Assembly (NCBI RefSeq): GCF_030547545.1
Contig: NZ_JAUOQE010000036.1
Coordinates: forward strand, 1-37,807
Direction: 5' to 3'
DNA length: 37,807 nt
Source: Amphritea sp. 1_MG-2023
GTDB lineage: Bacteria > Pseudomonadota > Gammaproteobacteria > Pseudomonadales > Balneatricaceae
Shown here: one piece after another, positions 9,031-17,488 of the stretch
Layout of the letters: each line of letters begins with the position of its first letter
How positions within the stretch are numbered: the stretch's first letter is position 1
The notes under the pieces: generated by a model
Told to the model about the DNA's origin: nothing
Database searches by the model: none
The model's input: only the letters and a program-made list of their open reading frames with translations
Position numbers and translations under genes: made by a program

Positions 9031-9885
9031 ATGAATATATTTGACGCGCAACGTCAGGCGGCTCAGCTTGCTGCTAAGAGTGATAGCCCGGTCGCCGATG
9101 TGGAGCTGTTGCTCTGTTATATCCTCGGCTGTAACCGTACTTTTCTGTTTACGCACTCCGATCAACGGTTGACCGAGGCGCAGCAGTTGCAGTTTGAACA
9201 ATTGCTTGAACGACGCTTGCAGGGAGAACCGATTGCGCATCTGACCGGTACTCGGGGATTTTGGAATCTCGAACTCGAGGTGAATGCGAGCACGTTGATT
9301 CCTCGCCCCGATACCGAGTGTTTGGTAGAAAAGGCGTTGCAACTCATATCCCCTGCAACGGCCCGAGTATTAGACTTAGGCACCGGCACTGGGGCCATCG
9401 CGCTGTCACTGGCGGATGAACGTCCGGCCTGGTCGTTGGTCGCCGTTGATCGTATTGCAGAGGCGGTAACGCTCGCAGAGCGTAATCGACAACGGGCGGG
9501 TCTCGAGAATGTGACGGTGTTACAGGGAAGCTGGTTTGAGCCGGTTGACGGAGTGTTTGATCTAATTGTCAGTAATCCGCCTTATATCGATCCACAAGAT
9601 CCGCACCTGATGCAAGGCGATGTTCGCTTCGAACCTCGCAGTGCGTTGGTAGCCGAGGAGGGTGGCTTAGCCGATATCCGCTACATCGCCTCGCAAGCGT
9701 CAGATTTTCTGGCTGCTGGCGGCCTATTACTGTTCGAGCATGGCTATGATCAGACCGCAGCGGTGCAGCAGTTATTGCTGGAACTGCATTACACTGATAT
9801 TGAGTCGGCGCAGGATTATGGTGGTAATGATCGCTTAACCTGGGCTCGCTGGCCGATAAATTCCGTCGAAAAAGAGATTAAATAG
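9031..9885 (+). CDS. prmC: release factor glutamine N5-methyltransferase
   Basis: PrmC methylates the glutamine of the GGQ motif in RF1 and RF2 using S-adenosylmethionine. The 284-residue protein has an N-terminal helical domain that contacts the release factor and a Rossmann methyltransferase core. The SAM loop is LDLGTGTGAIALSLA (114-128) and the catalytic NPPY motif is at 182-185. It begins 11 bp after prfA and ends 1 bp before the moeB start codon, consistent with one transcript. The ATG at 9031 matches the homologue start. Confidence 0.96.
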   Translation: MNIFDAQRQAAQLAAKSDSPVADVELLLCYILGCNRTFLFTHSDQRLTEAQQLQFEQLLERRLQGEPIAHLTGTRGFWNLELEVNASTLIPRPDTECLVEKALQLISPATARVLDLGTGTGAIALSLADERPAWSLVAVDRIAEAVTLAERNRQRAGLENVTVLQGSWFEPVDGVFDLIVSNPPYIDPQDPHLMQGDVRFEPRSALVAEEGGLADIRYIASQASDFLAAGGLLLFEHGYDQTAAVQQLLLELHYTDIESAQDYGGNDRLTWARWPINSVEKEIK

Positions 9886-9886
9886 T

Positions 9887-10642
9887 ATGCTGAATGATGA
9901 TCAGCTATTACGTTATAGCCGACAAATAATGTTACCCGAAGTGGATATTGCCGGTCAGGAAGCGTGGCTAGCGGCGACGGTGTTAATTATTGGCGTCGGT
10001 GGTTTGGGTAGCCCCGTGGCGATGTATTTAGCGGCGGCGGGTGTCGGTCGACTGGTGTTGGTCGATGATGACTGTGTTGAGCTGACGAATTTACAACGGC
10101 AAATTGTTCATCGCAGCGCAACGATTGGCTGGTCTAAAGTGGCTTCGGCCAAAGACACCCTAGCGGCACTGAATCCCGATATTCAGGTTGCGACGATTAA
10201 TGCTAGGCTGACGGATGCTGAGTTGGCAAAGCAGGTAGCAGAAGCGGATCTAGTGGTTGATTGCAGCGATAACTTTGTTACCCGTTTTGCCTTGAATGAA
10301 GCCTGCGTAAAGCATAAAACTCCACTCATATCCGGGGCGGCTATCCGCCTTGAAGGGCAGGTGTCCGTGTTTGATTCGCGTCAAGATGACGCGCCTTGCT
10401 ATCGCTGCCTCTATCGCGATGGCGATGAAGAAAGTCTGACCTGCGCTGAGAGTGGCGTGCTCGCACCGTTGGTCGGTATTATCGGTTCAGTACAGGCGAT
10501 GGAAGCCTTAAAAGTGTTGGCGGGTGTGGGTGAACCACTGGTGGGTAAGCTATTACTTTTGGATGGTCGTCATATGGAATGGCGAACACTGAAGCTGCGA
10601 CGAGATCCTGAGTGTCCTTGCTGCGGATATAACAATAATTAA
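9887..10642 (+). CDS. moeB: molybdopterin-synthase adenylyltransferase (MoeB/ThiF family)
   Basis: MoeB adenylates the C-terminal glycine of MoaD so that it can receive sulfur for molybdopterin. The 251-residue E1-like protein has the ATP-binding GVGGLG at 36-41 and the conserved acidic run [14 protein letters not shown]. Two CxxC pairs (Cys171/174 and Cys243/246) would bind a structural zinc, and Cys186 lies in the [11 protein letters not shown] segment. The close relative ThiF cannot be excluded, but the start [21 protein letters not shown] and its place after prmC favour MoeB. It is separated by 1 bp from prmC. Confidence 0.9.
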   Translation: MLNDDQLLRYSRQIMLPEVDIAGQEAWLAATVLIIGVGGLGSPVAMYLAAAGVGRLVLVDDDCVELTNLQRQIVHRSATIGWSKVASAKDTLAALNPDIQVATINARLTDAELAKQVAEADLVVDCSDNFVTRFALNEACVKHKTPLISGAAIRLEGQVSVFDSRQDDAPCYRCLYRDGDEESLTCAESGVLAPLVGIIGSVQAMEALKVLAGVGEPLVGKLLLLDGRHMEWRTLKLRRDPECPCCGYNNN

Positions 10643-10658
10643 AGAGGTATCGAATTCA

Positions 10659-11054
10659 ATGGACGTTATTCGTCAGGTATTAAAGGAAAGCAAAACCATC
10701 GCCTTGGTGGGCGCTAGTCCTAAGTCTCATCGGGCCAGCAATCATGTGATGCATTTTTTGTTGGCTAAAGGGTATAACGTGATTCCGGTGAATCCGCTTA
10801 AGGCGGGTGAGTATATTCATGGGCGAGAAGTGGTTTCATCGTTAGCCGACATAAAAGAGCCCATCGATATGGTAGATATCTTCCGAAATTCCGCTGAGGC
10901 CGGCGATGTGGTTGATGAAGCGATCGCCGTACATGCCAAGGCCGTCTGGATGCAGTTAGGAGTAGTGAATGAGCCAGCCGCTGAAAAGGCACAAGCCGCT
11001 GGTTTGAAGGTGGTGATGGATCGTTGTCCTGCGATTGAAATCCCGCGTCTGTAA
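10659..11054 (+). CDS. CoA-binding domain protein, YccU type
   Basis: This 131-residue protein is a single CoA_binding (Rossmann-like) domain. It has the nucleotide loop [21 protein letters not shown] near residues 14-34, the VIPVNP strand, and the DRCPAIE motif near the C terminus with a conserved Cys. Members of the YccU family resemble the CoA-binding part of succinyl-CoA synthetase alpha but have no established reaction. A Shine-Dalgarno AAAGAGG lies upstream and the gap from moeB is 16 bp. A hairpin terminator-like element follows. Confidence 0.88.
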   Translation: MDVIRQVLKESKTIALVGASPKSHRASNHVMHFLLAKGYNVIPVNPLKAGEYIHGREVVSSLADIKEPIDMVDIFRNSAEAGDVVDEAIAVHAKAVWMQLGVVNEPAAEKAQAAGLKVVMDRCPAIEIPRL

Positions 11055-11063
11055 TCAAATCTT

Positions 11064-11107
11064 TGCTGCCAGCGATTGATGATTGTCTGGCAGCAGTATT
11101 ATTTTCT
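11064..11107 (+). terminator. hairpin terminating the hemA-moeB operon
   Basis: TGCTGCCAG (11064-11072) and CTGGCAGCA (11087-11095) form a perfect 9-bp stem with a 14-nt loop, followed by GTATTATTTTC. The T tract is interrupted, so efficiency may be moderate, but the position 10 bp after the CoA-binding gene fits a transcript end. Confidence 0.55.
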
Positions 11108-11222
11108 GCAAATGTATCGACTACCCCGCTTTCTGTTGTCTCTTCGCTGAATTTTAGGTAGATCAGTCTGGCGTCAGCCAAGCGATTGAATACAATTACT
11201 GATTTTATTAAGGGTGAAAACT

Positions 11223-11576
11223 ATGTCTATTGAACGTCAGGAAACGGCTCAGCGAATGAGCCGTATCGTTATTCATAACGATACTGTGTATCTGTGTGGT
11301 CAGGTAGCGAAGGATGCTAATGATGGTATTACTGAGCAGACCGCAACCATGCTGGATAAAGTGGATGCACTGCTACAGCAAGCGGGCAGCGATCGTGAGC
11401 ATATCCTATCGGCGACGCTGTATATCCGTGATATGAAAGATTTTGCGGCGATGAATGCGGTCTGGGATAGTTGGGTACCCGAAGGTCATGCGCCTGCTCG
11501 TGCGTGTGTTGAAGCGCGGATGGCGCGACCTGAATTGCTGGTTGAAATCTCAGTGGTTGCCGCCGTTAAAAAATAA
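11223..11576 (+). CDS. RidA/YjgF-YER057c-UK114 family protein, YoaB-like
   Basis: Rid proteins form trimers and many hydrolyse reactive enamine/imine intermediates from PLP enzymes. The 117-residue sequence is closest in memory to E. coli YoaB, sharing the DFAAMN..WD.WV..GHAP.R block (positions about 77-97). The arginine after GHAPA is kept, as in deaminase-active members. The start ATG at 11223 is chosen because AAGGGTG lies 5-8 bp upstream. A GTG at 11214 would overlap that Shine-Dalgarno. It stands alone and converges on the ankyrin gene. Substrate unknown. Confidence 0.9.
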   Translation: MSIERQETAQRMSRIVIHNDTVYLCGQVAKDANDGITEQTATMLDKVDALLQQAGSDREHILSATLYIRDMKDFAAMNAVWDSWVPEGHAPARACVEARMARPELLVEISVVAAVKK

Positions 11577-11589
11577 TTGTTTGGCTGCT

Positions 11590-12216
11590 TTATCCCAGCA
11601 TCAGCTGTCTAATACGCAGATCATCGGCGAGTCGTTGTGCATAGCCGATGATCTCTTCCCCGCATAATTGCTCCGGCAGTTCTTCTGGTAACTGCGCGCC
11701 ACTGTTTATCAGCATCTGCACCAGAGGCTTATGGTCTAGCTGTAACGCTAATATCAACGCCGTATTGCCCTCGATATCGCGCACGTTCAGGTCAGCGCCA
11801 TATTCATTCAGTCGACTAAGATGAAGCATCAACTGCTTTGCTGGGCACAACCGGAAACAGGCAAATAACGCATGGCTGGGATTCTGTTCGGGATAGTTGA
11901 GCGGAATATCGGCTTGCAGTAGCACGGTCATCAGGGCGAGACTCTGCTGAGGATGGCGCATGGCTTGATACAACAGCGGTTCAGCGAGGCTCGCAGAAAG
12001 ATCGCATCCCGCTTGAATAAGATGCGCTAAGGCGTTTGCTTGGCCGGCAAGAATGGCGAGTTCTGGTAAGTTGCAGGGCGTACCTTGATAGTCAAACGAG
12101 GGCTCGATGAGCCGTGCTTGATCGAGCTTATAAAACGGCTTATTAAGCCGCGTAAGATCGCCTTCGATCACCGCCTGTTGCAGTTTATTGAGCTTACGTT
12201 GGGTAAAAAAACTCAT
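11590..12216 (-). CDS. ankyrin-repeat protein
   Basis: The 208-residue protein contains ankyrin-like helices. The clearest unit is near residues 145-178 (DIEGNTALILALQLDHKPLVQMLINSGAQLP), with weaker units before it (PELAILAGQANALAHLIQAGCDL). No signal peptide is seen, so it is probably cytoplasmic. Its ATG overlaps the end of the metal permease gene by 4 bp, indicating translational coupling, so it may interact with or regulate that permease; this is an inference from position. No enzymatic motif is visible. Confidence 0.8.
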   Translation of the reverse strand: MSFFTQRKLNKLQQAVIEGDLTRLNKPFYKLDQARLIEPSFDYQGTPCNLPELAILAGQANALAHLIQAGCDLSASLAEPLLYQAMRHPQQSLALMTVLLQADIPLNYPEQNPSHALFACFRLCPAKQLMLHLSRLNEYGADLNVRDIEGNTALILALQLDHKPLVQMLINSGAQLPEELPEQLCGEEIIGYAQRLADDLRIRQLMLG

Positions 12217-13424
12217 GAGCAGTGGGTGACGCTTTCGTTACGCCAAACCAACTGACGTAAGGGTTTGATGGCCAACAGTAACAAGAGAATAGCGGCAACC
12301 CATTTGATCACCATAACGGCTGCCGTATTGTGCTCAGCCATTGGCATGCCAACGATGAGGTCTTGCTGACTGAGTATTGCGTCAGTGGCAAGACCTAGCA
12401 ATATCGCACAAACACTGATGCCGCTCAGATAAATAATGACCGCTCTGACACCGAGCTCACGACTCAATATGCCTAATGACGCAATATTGGTTGCGGGGCC
12501 GACGAGTAGGAAGACTAAAATCGCGCCGGGAGACATACCCGCTGCCAACAGAGCCGCCGCCAGCGGGGTGGAGGCGGTGGCACAGATATACAGAGGTAAA
12601 CCCACAATCAGCATAAGCAACATTGCCGTCAGCCCGCTACCCCATTGGCTGAGGCTGGCGGGTTCCACAAGCGTGGCAACGACCGCCGCTAGAATCAGAC
12701 CAATAGCGAGCCATTGAGAGATATCATCGAGAATATCAAAAATAGCGAACTGTAATCCGGCCAAGATACCCGGCTGCGGTGTGGCGGACATCGCTGTCAT
12801 TGATTCTGAGCTACAACCGCTAGCGGCTTCTCTTTGAGGCTTATTCGTGTCGCTGCTGCACTCGCTCGAGGTATCACAGCAGTGATCGGTCAGTGGTTGT
12901 TTGGGCTGAGCGCAGCATGACTTAGCGGCGGGTTTTGTCGCGCCACGACAGCAACTCTCTGAGGCCGATTCATTGACGTTGTTGTCTAGCGCCGTTGCCG
13001 GTTGCTGATCATTGCTGTGACGATCAAAGATAATGATCATCATGCCACTAACAATGGCGCTGAAAATCGCTGAGATGGGACGAGTAACGGCCATCACCGG
13101 TCCTAACAAAGCGTAAGTCACCGAAATAGAGTCGACCCCCGTTTCGGGTGTGGCAACGAGGAACGAGACAGTCGCTGCTTTTGAGGCGCCCGAACGACGT
13201 AGCCCGATGGCGGCCGGTAATACTCCGCAGGAACAGAGCGGTAGAGGAGCGCCGATCAGGGCTGCACGGATAACGGCAGCGGGGCCATTGCCACTCAGCC
13301 AGCGATTCACCAGCGAGGTTGGGATCCAGCCCTTGAGTACAGCGGCTAAAATCAGGCCAAAGAGTAGCCAGATCGCGGTATCGAGAAAAAGCGCCAGAAG
13401 GTTTTCAAAAAATAGCTGTAACAT
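12213..13424 (-). CDS. ArsP_1/SO_0444-type permease with Cys-rich loop, probable metal efflux
   Basis: The 403-residue inner-membrane protein has two blocks of about four to five transmembrane segments. The permease motif PLCSCGVLPAA lies near residue 64-72. Between the halves is a hydrophilic loop (about 137-215) with eight cysteines, six of them as Cys-Cys pairs, plus His, likely a cytoplasmic metal-binding segment. This layout fits the SO_0444 family reported as Cu/Zn efflux transporters; the exact metal is inferred. GAGG lies 7 bp before the ATG at 13424, whereas it would abut the ATG at 13430, so the inner start is preferred. The downstream ankyrin gene overlaps by 4 bp. Confidence 0.85.
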   Translation of the reverse strand: MLQLFFENLLALFLDTAIWLLFGLILAAVLKGWIPTSLVNRWLSGNGPAAVIRAALIGAPLPLCSCGVLPAAIGLRRSGASKAATVSFLVATPETGVDSISVTYALLGPVMAVTRPISAIFSAIVSGMMIIIFDRHSNDQQPATALDNNVNESASESCCRGATKPAAKSCCAQPKQPLTDHCCDTSSECSSDTNKPQREAASGCSSESMTAMSATPQPGILAGLQFAIFDILDDISQWLAIGLILAAVVATLVEPASLSQWGSGLTAMLLMLIVGLPLYICATASTPLAAALLAAGMSPGAILVFLLVGPATNIASLGILSRELGVRAVIIYLSGISVCAILLGLATDAILSQQDLIVGMPMAEHNTAAVMVIKWVAAILLLLLAIKPLRQLVWRNESVTHCS

Positions 13425-13460
13425 CGTCATACCTCGTATCGCTGTTTGCGCTTAGGCCGG

Positions 13461-14417
13461 TTAAATCAGAGCCAGTAAACGTAAAAAATAGATACCGCCG
13501 CTGAGCGTGATCAGAGATCCTAGGGTGGTGGTGAGAATGATATTGGCGGCGAGTTGTGCATTACCCTGCATCGCTTTAGCCATAATAAAGCTAGCCGATG
13601 CCGTAGGACAACCAAATAAGACAAACAGTATACCGAGTTCTTGGCTTTCAAAGCCGTATAGCCAAGCGCCAATGGTCATCACTAGGGGCATGATGATCAG
13701 TTTGATAAGGGTTGCCCAACTGGATTGGCCTGACGTATCTCTCAGGCTTTTTAGGTTAAGTGAGCCGCCGACGGCGAGCAACGCTAAAGGCAGGGTTAGG
13801 TTGGCAAAATAGTGACCAACGGTATCGCCAACCGCCGGCAGTGGCCAACCAAAATAGGAGAACGGCAGTGCCAGCAGAACCGATATGATCAGAGGATTGC
13901 GAGCCATCGCTTTGAGAGGGGCGCTAATGCTCGGGCCCTGTTGATTTTGCATCGGCATTGATAACAACAGAACCGAAACGATGTTATAGAGTGGAATAAC
14001 GCAGGCGAGCAGTAGCGATGCTAAGGCTAAGCCGCTGCTACCAAACATATTGAAACTGATGGCCAAGCCTAAAATACCGAAGTTACTGCGAAATGATCCT
14101 TGAATAAACACTCCGAGGTCTTCTGGCTTTTTGATAAAAAACTTACTGATCTGCCAGATGACTAAGACACTGAGCAAGGTGGTGATTATAAAGTATCCCA
14201 TCAGACTCGGATTGAAAACGGCCTGAAAATCCATGGTCGAGATACTCATAAAAACCAGTACCGGCAGGGTGATGGTAAACACCAGTTTCGAGGATGTATT
14301 GATAAAGCTATTATCAATAATACCCAGCCGCATGAGGAAGTATCCAAGGGCAATGATAAAAAAGATTGGGACAACGATATTACTGGTAAAAAATAGGGTT
14401 TCTAGGTAGAGGTTCAA
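13461..14417 (-). CDS. AEC-family (auxin efflux carrier-like) transporter
   Basis: This is about 318 residues of mostly membrane helices in two five-helix halves. It has the family's N-terminal VPIFFIIALGYFLMRLGIID segment and the C-terminal helix region with FGCPTASASFIMAKAM, where a conserved crossover motif occurs. AEC proteins export or import organic acids and other small solutes; the substrate cannot be inferred here. No ATG is available. The TTG at 14417, with ACGGA about 9 bp upstream, is preferred over the TTG at 14438, which falls inside the T tract of a terminator-like hairpin after sixA. Confidence 0.85.
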   Translation of the reverse strand: MNLYLETLFFTSNIVVPIFFIIALGYFLMRLGIIDNSFINTSSKLVFTITLPVLVFMSISTMDFQAVFNPSLMGYFIITTLLSVLVIWQISKFFIKKPEDLGVFIQGSFRSNFGILGLAISFNMFGSSGLALASLLLACVIPLYNIVSVLLLSMPMQNQQGPSISAPLKAMARNPLIISVLLALPFSYFGWPLPAVGDTVGHYFANLTLPLALLAVGGSLNLKSLRDTSGQSSWATLIKLIIMPLVMTIGAWLYGFESQELGILFVLFGCPTASASFIMAKAMQGNAQLAANIILTTTLGSLITLSGGIYFLRLLALI

Positions 14418-14432
14418 GGCTGTATGTCCGTT

Positions 14433-14462
14433 AAACAAACTGCTAATTGATGGCGTTAGCAG
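14433..14462 (-). terminator. terminator-like hairpin after sixA
   Basis: CTGCTAA and TTAGCAG (14440-14446 and 14456-14462) form a 7-bp stem with a 9-nt loop. On the minus strand they are followed by TTTGTTT. The hairpin sits in the 56-77-bp gap between sixA and the AEC gene. It is short, so it may be only partly effective. Confidence 0.4.
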
Positions 14463-14494
14463 AATTCTACCATTTTATCTTCCCGTGCCGATAT

Positions 14495-15001
14495 TCAGGC
14501 GTTAGTTTTTTGATGAAGTTTTGGGTAATCGAGTCGCTCGATGCTGCCACAGGATTCGGATAGTTCTTCCCAGCAGGTAATACTCAGGGCGATGTGAATG
14601 ACTCCGCAGGTGGGTAAGTTAGCTAGGTTTTCTTGGGTGAGATAATAGCTTGCTAGCTCCAGTGATGGGTTATGGCCCACCACCATAATATGGCGATAAT
14701 GATCCGATTGACCTTGTAATAGGTTAATCAGCGTCTCAACGCGAGCGTGGAAGAGTTCCGGCACTTCAATCACCTTGTTGATTGGATAGTCCTGTTCTAA
14801 GGCAACCTGCTCTGCGGTGGTGATGGCGCGACGAGCACCACTGCTGAGAATCAGATCGGGTTGTATTTGGAACATTTGTAACCGATTCGCCATCAGTGGA
14901 AGGTCCCGCTTACCCCGTTTATTCAATGGTCGATCAAAGTCAGATAGCTGAGGGTCTTTCCAGCTTGATTTTGCGTGCCGTACCAGTGTCAGCCTTTTCA
15001 T
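14495..15001 (-). CDS. sixA: SixA-type histidine phosphatase
   Basis: The 168-residue protein belongs to the histidine phosphatase superfamily. The RHA motif (residues 8-10, LVRHAKSSWKD) carries the phospho-accepting His9. A second conserved His lies in MVVGHNPSLE, and LSSGARRAITTAEQ supplies a substrate Arg. E. coli SixA acts on phosphohistidine of the nitrogen PTS protein NPr, so this protein is probably cytoplasmic with a similar role, although substrate choice varies in the family. It lies upstream of the AEC transporter on the same strand. About 500 bp of apparently non-coding DNA precede it. Confidence 0.87.
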   Translation of the reverse strand: MKRLTLVRHAKSSWKDPQLSDFDRPLNKRGKRDLPLMANRLQMFQIQPDLILSSGARRAITTAEQVALEQDYPINKVIEVPELFHARVETLINLLQGQSDHYRHIMVVGHNPSLELASYYLTQENLANLPTCGVIHIALSITCWEELSESCGSIERLDYPKLHQKTNA

Positions 15002-15510
15002 GATCTGTCCCCTAACTCTACAGTGATCAATTCAGTATTGACCAAGGCACCCGCAAAAGCTATCGCTGAGTAGGCAATCGATGAGGATATTATGGCTAGT
15101 CTAGAGGCTGCCGTTATATGGGACTGAATATGGGGGATGAGTTTAGGATCTTGTGTATAGAAATCTGTAATTGAGACCTGTAATAAGGAGACCTAGAGTA
15201 GGGATTAGCGCTGAACCACCGGCGCTGCATGTTGCTGCTGAGACCGCTGTTTAGATCGGTGATGATGGATGTGAGTTAATGCGGTTGTGAATAGCCGCGA
15301 GGAACGTCAGACTTAACTTAACCTTAGCCCAACTAACGTTTGTTGAGATCAGCTGATGAGGCTGAATGAGTGATATGGCTTGTATCTCGATTGTTGAACA
15401 GCAGACACGTTGAATCCCTACCCTCTATTGCAGAGTAAAGTAATACAGAGCGCTTGCATGAGTTAATAGCAGCGAGACTCACTTTCCCGAACATCAGTTC
15501 AGAGCGATGA
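15002..15510. other. 509-bp stretch without a supportable gene
   Basis: No open frame with a usable start and ribosome-binding site was found on either strand. Next to sixA, the minus strand has a frame open from 15192 down to 14998 (about 64 codons). It has no ATG, its only in-frame TTG codons lie near the end, and its TGA overlaps the sixA ATG. It encodes a hydrophobic stretch (AIISSSIAYSAIAFAGALV) and could be the tail of a decayed gene. The rest shows many stops and no terminator or repeat. Confidence 0.5.
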
Positions 15511-15708
15511 TCACGCGACTTGCTGATCAGACCGATAACTCATTAGTTGCCAGCGATGAGGCACGCTCATCAGTGCTATTTCAGCGGAGCAATCCTGACA
15601 CGAATAGAGCGTGTTGTTATGCACATGTTTAACTTCAACCAAGCGGTTATGCAGGCGGATGCTTTGATGTTCCAGTAGTGACTTGCACTGTGGGCATAGA
15701 CATGTCAT
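15511..15708 (-). CDS. small zinc-ribbon protein, function unknown
   Basis: This 65-residue protein has two CxxC pairs, Cys5-Pro-Gln-Cys8 and Cys37-Gln-Asp-Cys40, spaced as in zinc ribbons, plus an extra Cys3 and several His. No membrane segment or signal peptide is seen. GAGGGAAG lies just upstream of the ATG at a good distance, supporting translation. I do not recognise a named family. It is preceded on the same strand by a structured, terminator-bearing leader or small RNA (15757-15912), which may control it. Confidence 0.7.
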   Translation of the reverse strand: MTCLCPQCKSLLEHQSIRLHNRLVEVKHVHNNTLYSCQDCSAEIALMSVPHRWQLMSYRSDQQVA

Positions 15709-15756
15709 TTGGCTTCCCTCAAAACGTTTAACTTTTGTTGCTCTAATGATGGGTGT

Positions 15757-15783
15757 AATAAAAAAGAGCCATCGTTGACTCTA
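15757..15783 (-). terminator. intrinsic terminator upstream of the zinc-ribbon gene
   Basis: On the minus strand AGAGTCA (15776-15782) pairs with TGGCTCT (15765-15771) around the loop ACGA, one pair being a G-T wobble. It is followed directly by TTTTTTATTA. This is a good intrinsic terminator pointing toward, and ending 48 bp before, the zinc-ribbon start codon, so it must end a short upstream transcript. Confidence 0.6.
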
Positions 15784-15912
15784 ATTGTGTCGTGAATATG
15801 CGACTTATATTAGCATATAAAAAACAGTTTAAAAAATGATCATATAAGTCACTGTTTTTAGATCGATATTGCCGTTATTGATGGCCCAATCGCAGAGATA
15901 ATCGATGGTTAG
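15757..15912 (-). ncRNA. candidate small RNA or attenuated leader with interleaved inverted repeats
   Basis: A perfect -10 TATAAT (15920-15925, minus strand; no convincing -35) predicts a start near 15912, and an intrinsic terminator ends at 15757, giving about 155 nt. Inside are two perfect 9-bp inverted repeats that cross: AAAAACAGT-type arms at 15820-15828 and 15851-15859, and ATATAAGTC-type arms at 15802-15810 and 15842-15850. They can form either of two hairpins, or a pseudoknot. No open frame is evident inside. Transcription is inferred only. Confidence 0.35.
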
Positions 15913-15935
15913 GAAAAAAATTATAGACCATAAAT

Positions 15936-15965
15936 AGAAAAACCAGCCATTTGGCTGGTTTTATT
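15936..15965 (-). terminator. terminator of the liv operon
   Basis: AACCAGCC and GGCTGGTT (15941-15948 and 15953-15960) form a perfect 8-bp stem with a 4-nt loop. On the minus strand it is followed by TTTCTATTT. The plus strand also has a T run, so it may work in both directions. It lies about 55 bp after livF. Confidence 0.8.
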
Positions 15966-16017
15966 GTCGCTATTCAGTGACATGTATTGAGGTGCTGATC
16001 GCGATTAACGCGTTAAG

Positions 16018-16719
16018 CTATCCACCCAGATAGGCTTGACGCACCGACTCATCGGTGAGCAGGTTGGCACCAGAGTCCGTTTTGACGATTCGACCATTTT
16101 CAAGCACATAGCCTCGATCGGCGATCCGCAGCGCTTGATGAGCATTTTGTTCAACCAAAAAAATAGTTACGCCTTCATCTCGCAAACGTTCGATAATATC
16201 GAAAATCTGTTGGATTATGATGGGCGCTAGCCCGAGAGAGGGTTCATCCAGGAGTAACAGCCTTGGCTTGCTCATCAGTGCTCGGCCAATGGCTAGCATC
16301 TGTTGTTCGCCACCCGACATGGTACCGGCTCGCTGTTTATAGCGCTCTTGCAGACGGGGGAATAAATTAAGAACGTAGTTTGCGGTTTCATCGGCTTGCT
16401 CATTCGAGCGAAAGTAAGATCCCATAAACAGGTTTTCTTCAACGGTCATGGCACTAAAGACACGACGACCTTCAGGCACGATGGCTAAGCCTTTACGCAT
16501 AATTTCCGGTGTATTAAAACGCCCTAGCTCTTCGTTTTCGAAGGTTATTTTTCCGGACGATGCCTTGGGATCACCACAGATGGTCATCATCAGCGTGGTC
16601 TTGCCAGCACCGTTGGCGCCGATCAGCGTAATGATTTCACCTTGATTGATCTCAACACTGACATCATGCAGCGCCTGAATTTGGCCGTAATGCGTGTTTA
16701 CATTTTCGATCCGCAGCAT
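16018..16719 (-). CDS. livF: branched-chain amino acid ABC transporter, ATPase LivF
   Basis: One of the two ATPases that power leucine/isoleucine/valine import across the inner membrane. From the ATG at 16719 it is 233 residues (E. coli 237) and begins MLRIENVNTHYGQIQALHDV. Walker A GANGAGKT is at 34-41. The ABC signature MSGGEQQMLAIGRAL and Walker B LLLLDEPSLGL are intact. The longer in-frame version to 16779 overlaps livG and was rejected because GAGAGGAAT lies directly before the inner ATG. The start is 1 bp past the livG stop. Confidence 0.95.
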   Translation of the reverse strand: MLRIENVNTHYGQIQALHDVSVEINQGEIITLIGANGAGKTTLMMTICGDPKASSGKITFENEELGRFNTPEIMRKGLAIVPEGRRVFSAMTVEENLFMGSYFRSNEQADETANYVLNLFPRLQERYKQRAGTMSGGEQQMLAIGRALMSKPRLLLLDEPSLGLAPIIIQQIFDIIERLRDEGVTIFLVEQNAHQALRIADRGYVLENGRIVKTDSGANLLTDESVRQAYLGG

Positions 16720-16720
16720 C

Positions 16721-17488
16721 TTATTCCTCTCCGAGATAGGCTTTGATAACGTCAGGGTTGCCTTTGATCTGTTCGGCATTACCGTCAGCTAAAGGGGTGC
16801 CCTGAGCAATTACATAGATATGATCGGAGATTCCCATCACCAAACTCATATCATGCTCAATCAACAGAATGGATATCTCATGCACATCACGTAGCTTGAT
16901 GATGAGTTCATCTAGCTCTTTGGTCTCATTGGGATTGAGGCCTGCAGCGGGTTCATCCAACATCAGTAATTCTGGTTGAGTAACCATACAGCGAGCAATC
17001 TCTAAACGGCGTTGCTGACCGTAGGACAGGTTACCTGCCTCACGGTTAGCAAAAGCCAACAAACCAACCTCTTCTAGCCAATGAGCGGCATGATTCATGG
17101 CATCCTTTTCTAGGCGGCGGTAGTTCGGTGTTTTTAAGAGACCGGATAAGAGGTTGGTATTCATATGCCGATGCTGAGCGACGAGCATATTTTCAATCAC
17201 GGTCATTTTCTGGAACAAGCGAACATGTTGAAAGGTGCGTACTAATCCCTTGCGGGAGATTTGATAGTCTTTCAAACCGGCAATTTGCTGGTCGCGCAAC
17301 ATAACACTGCCTTCAGTGGGAATATAAAACCCAGATAAACAGTTGAACACGGTGGTTTTACCGGCGCCGTTGGGACCGATCACCGAAACGATCTGACGAT
17401 TTTTAACCTTTAAATTGACGCCGTTGACGGCGAGCAAGCCGCCGAAGCGCATGGTCAGGCCGTTGACATCTAGGAGTAGCTGACTCAT
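16721..17488 (-). CDS. livG: branched-chain amino acid ABC transporter, ATPase LivG
   Basis: Second ATPase of the Liv importer, 255 residues, the family's normal length. Walker A GPNGAGKT is at 38-45, the signature [16 protein letters not shown] is complete, and Walker [16 protein letters not shown] has the extended LivG form. The H-loop is in [15 protein letters not shown]. Its ATG overlaps the livM stop by 4 bp and its stop lies 1 bp from the livF start, so the ATPase pair and permease are translationally coupled. Confidence 0.96.
   Translation of the reverse strand: MSQLLLDVNGLTMRFGGLLAVNGVNLKVKNRQIVSVIGPNGAGKTTVFNCLSGFYIPTEGSVMLRDQQIAGLKDYQISRKGLVRTFQHVRLFQKMTVIENMLVAQHRHMNTNLLSGLLKTPNYRRLEKDAMNHAAHWLEEVGLLAFANREAGNLSYGQQRRLEIARCMVTQPELLMLDEPAAGLNPNETKELDELIIKLRDVHEISILLIEHDMSLVMGISDHIYVIAQGTPLADGNAEQIKGNPDVIKAYLGEE

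Noticed and set aside
15802-15859. Classical H-type pseudoknot
   Set aside because: One connecting loop would be 0 nt while bridging a 9-bp stem, which is strained. Alternating hairpins are at least as likely, so only a candidate structured RNA is claimed.
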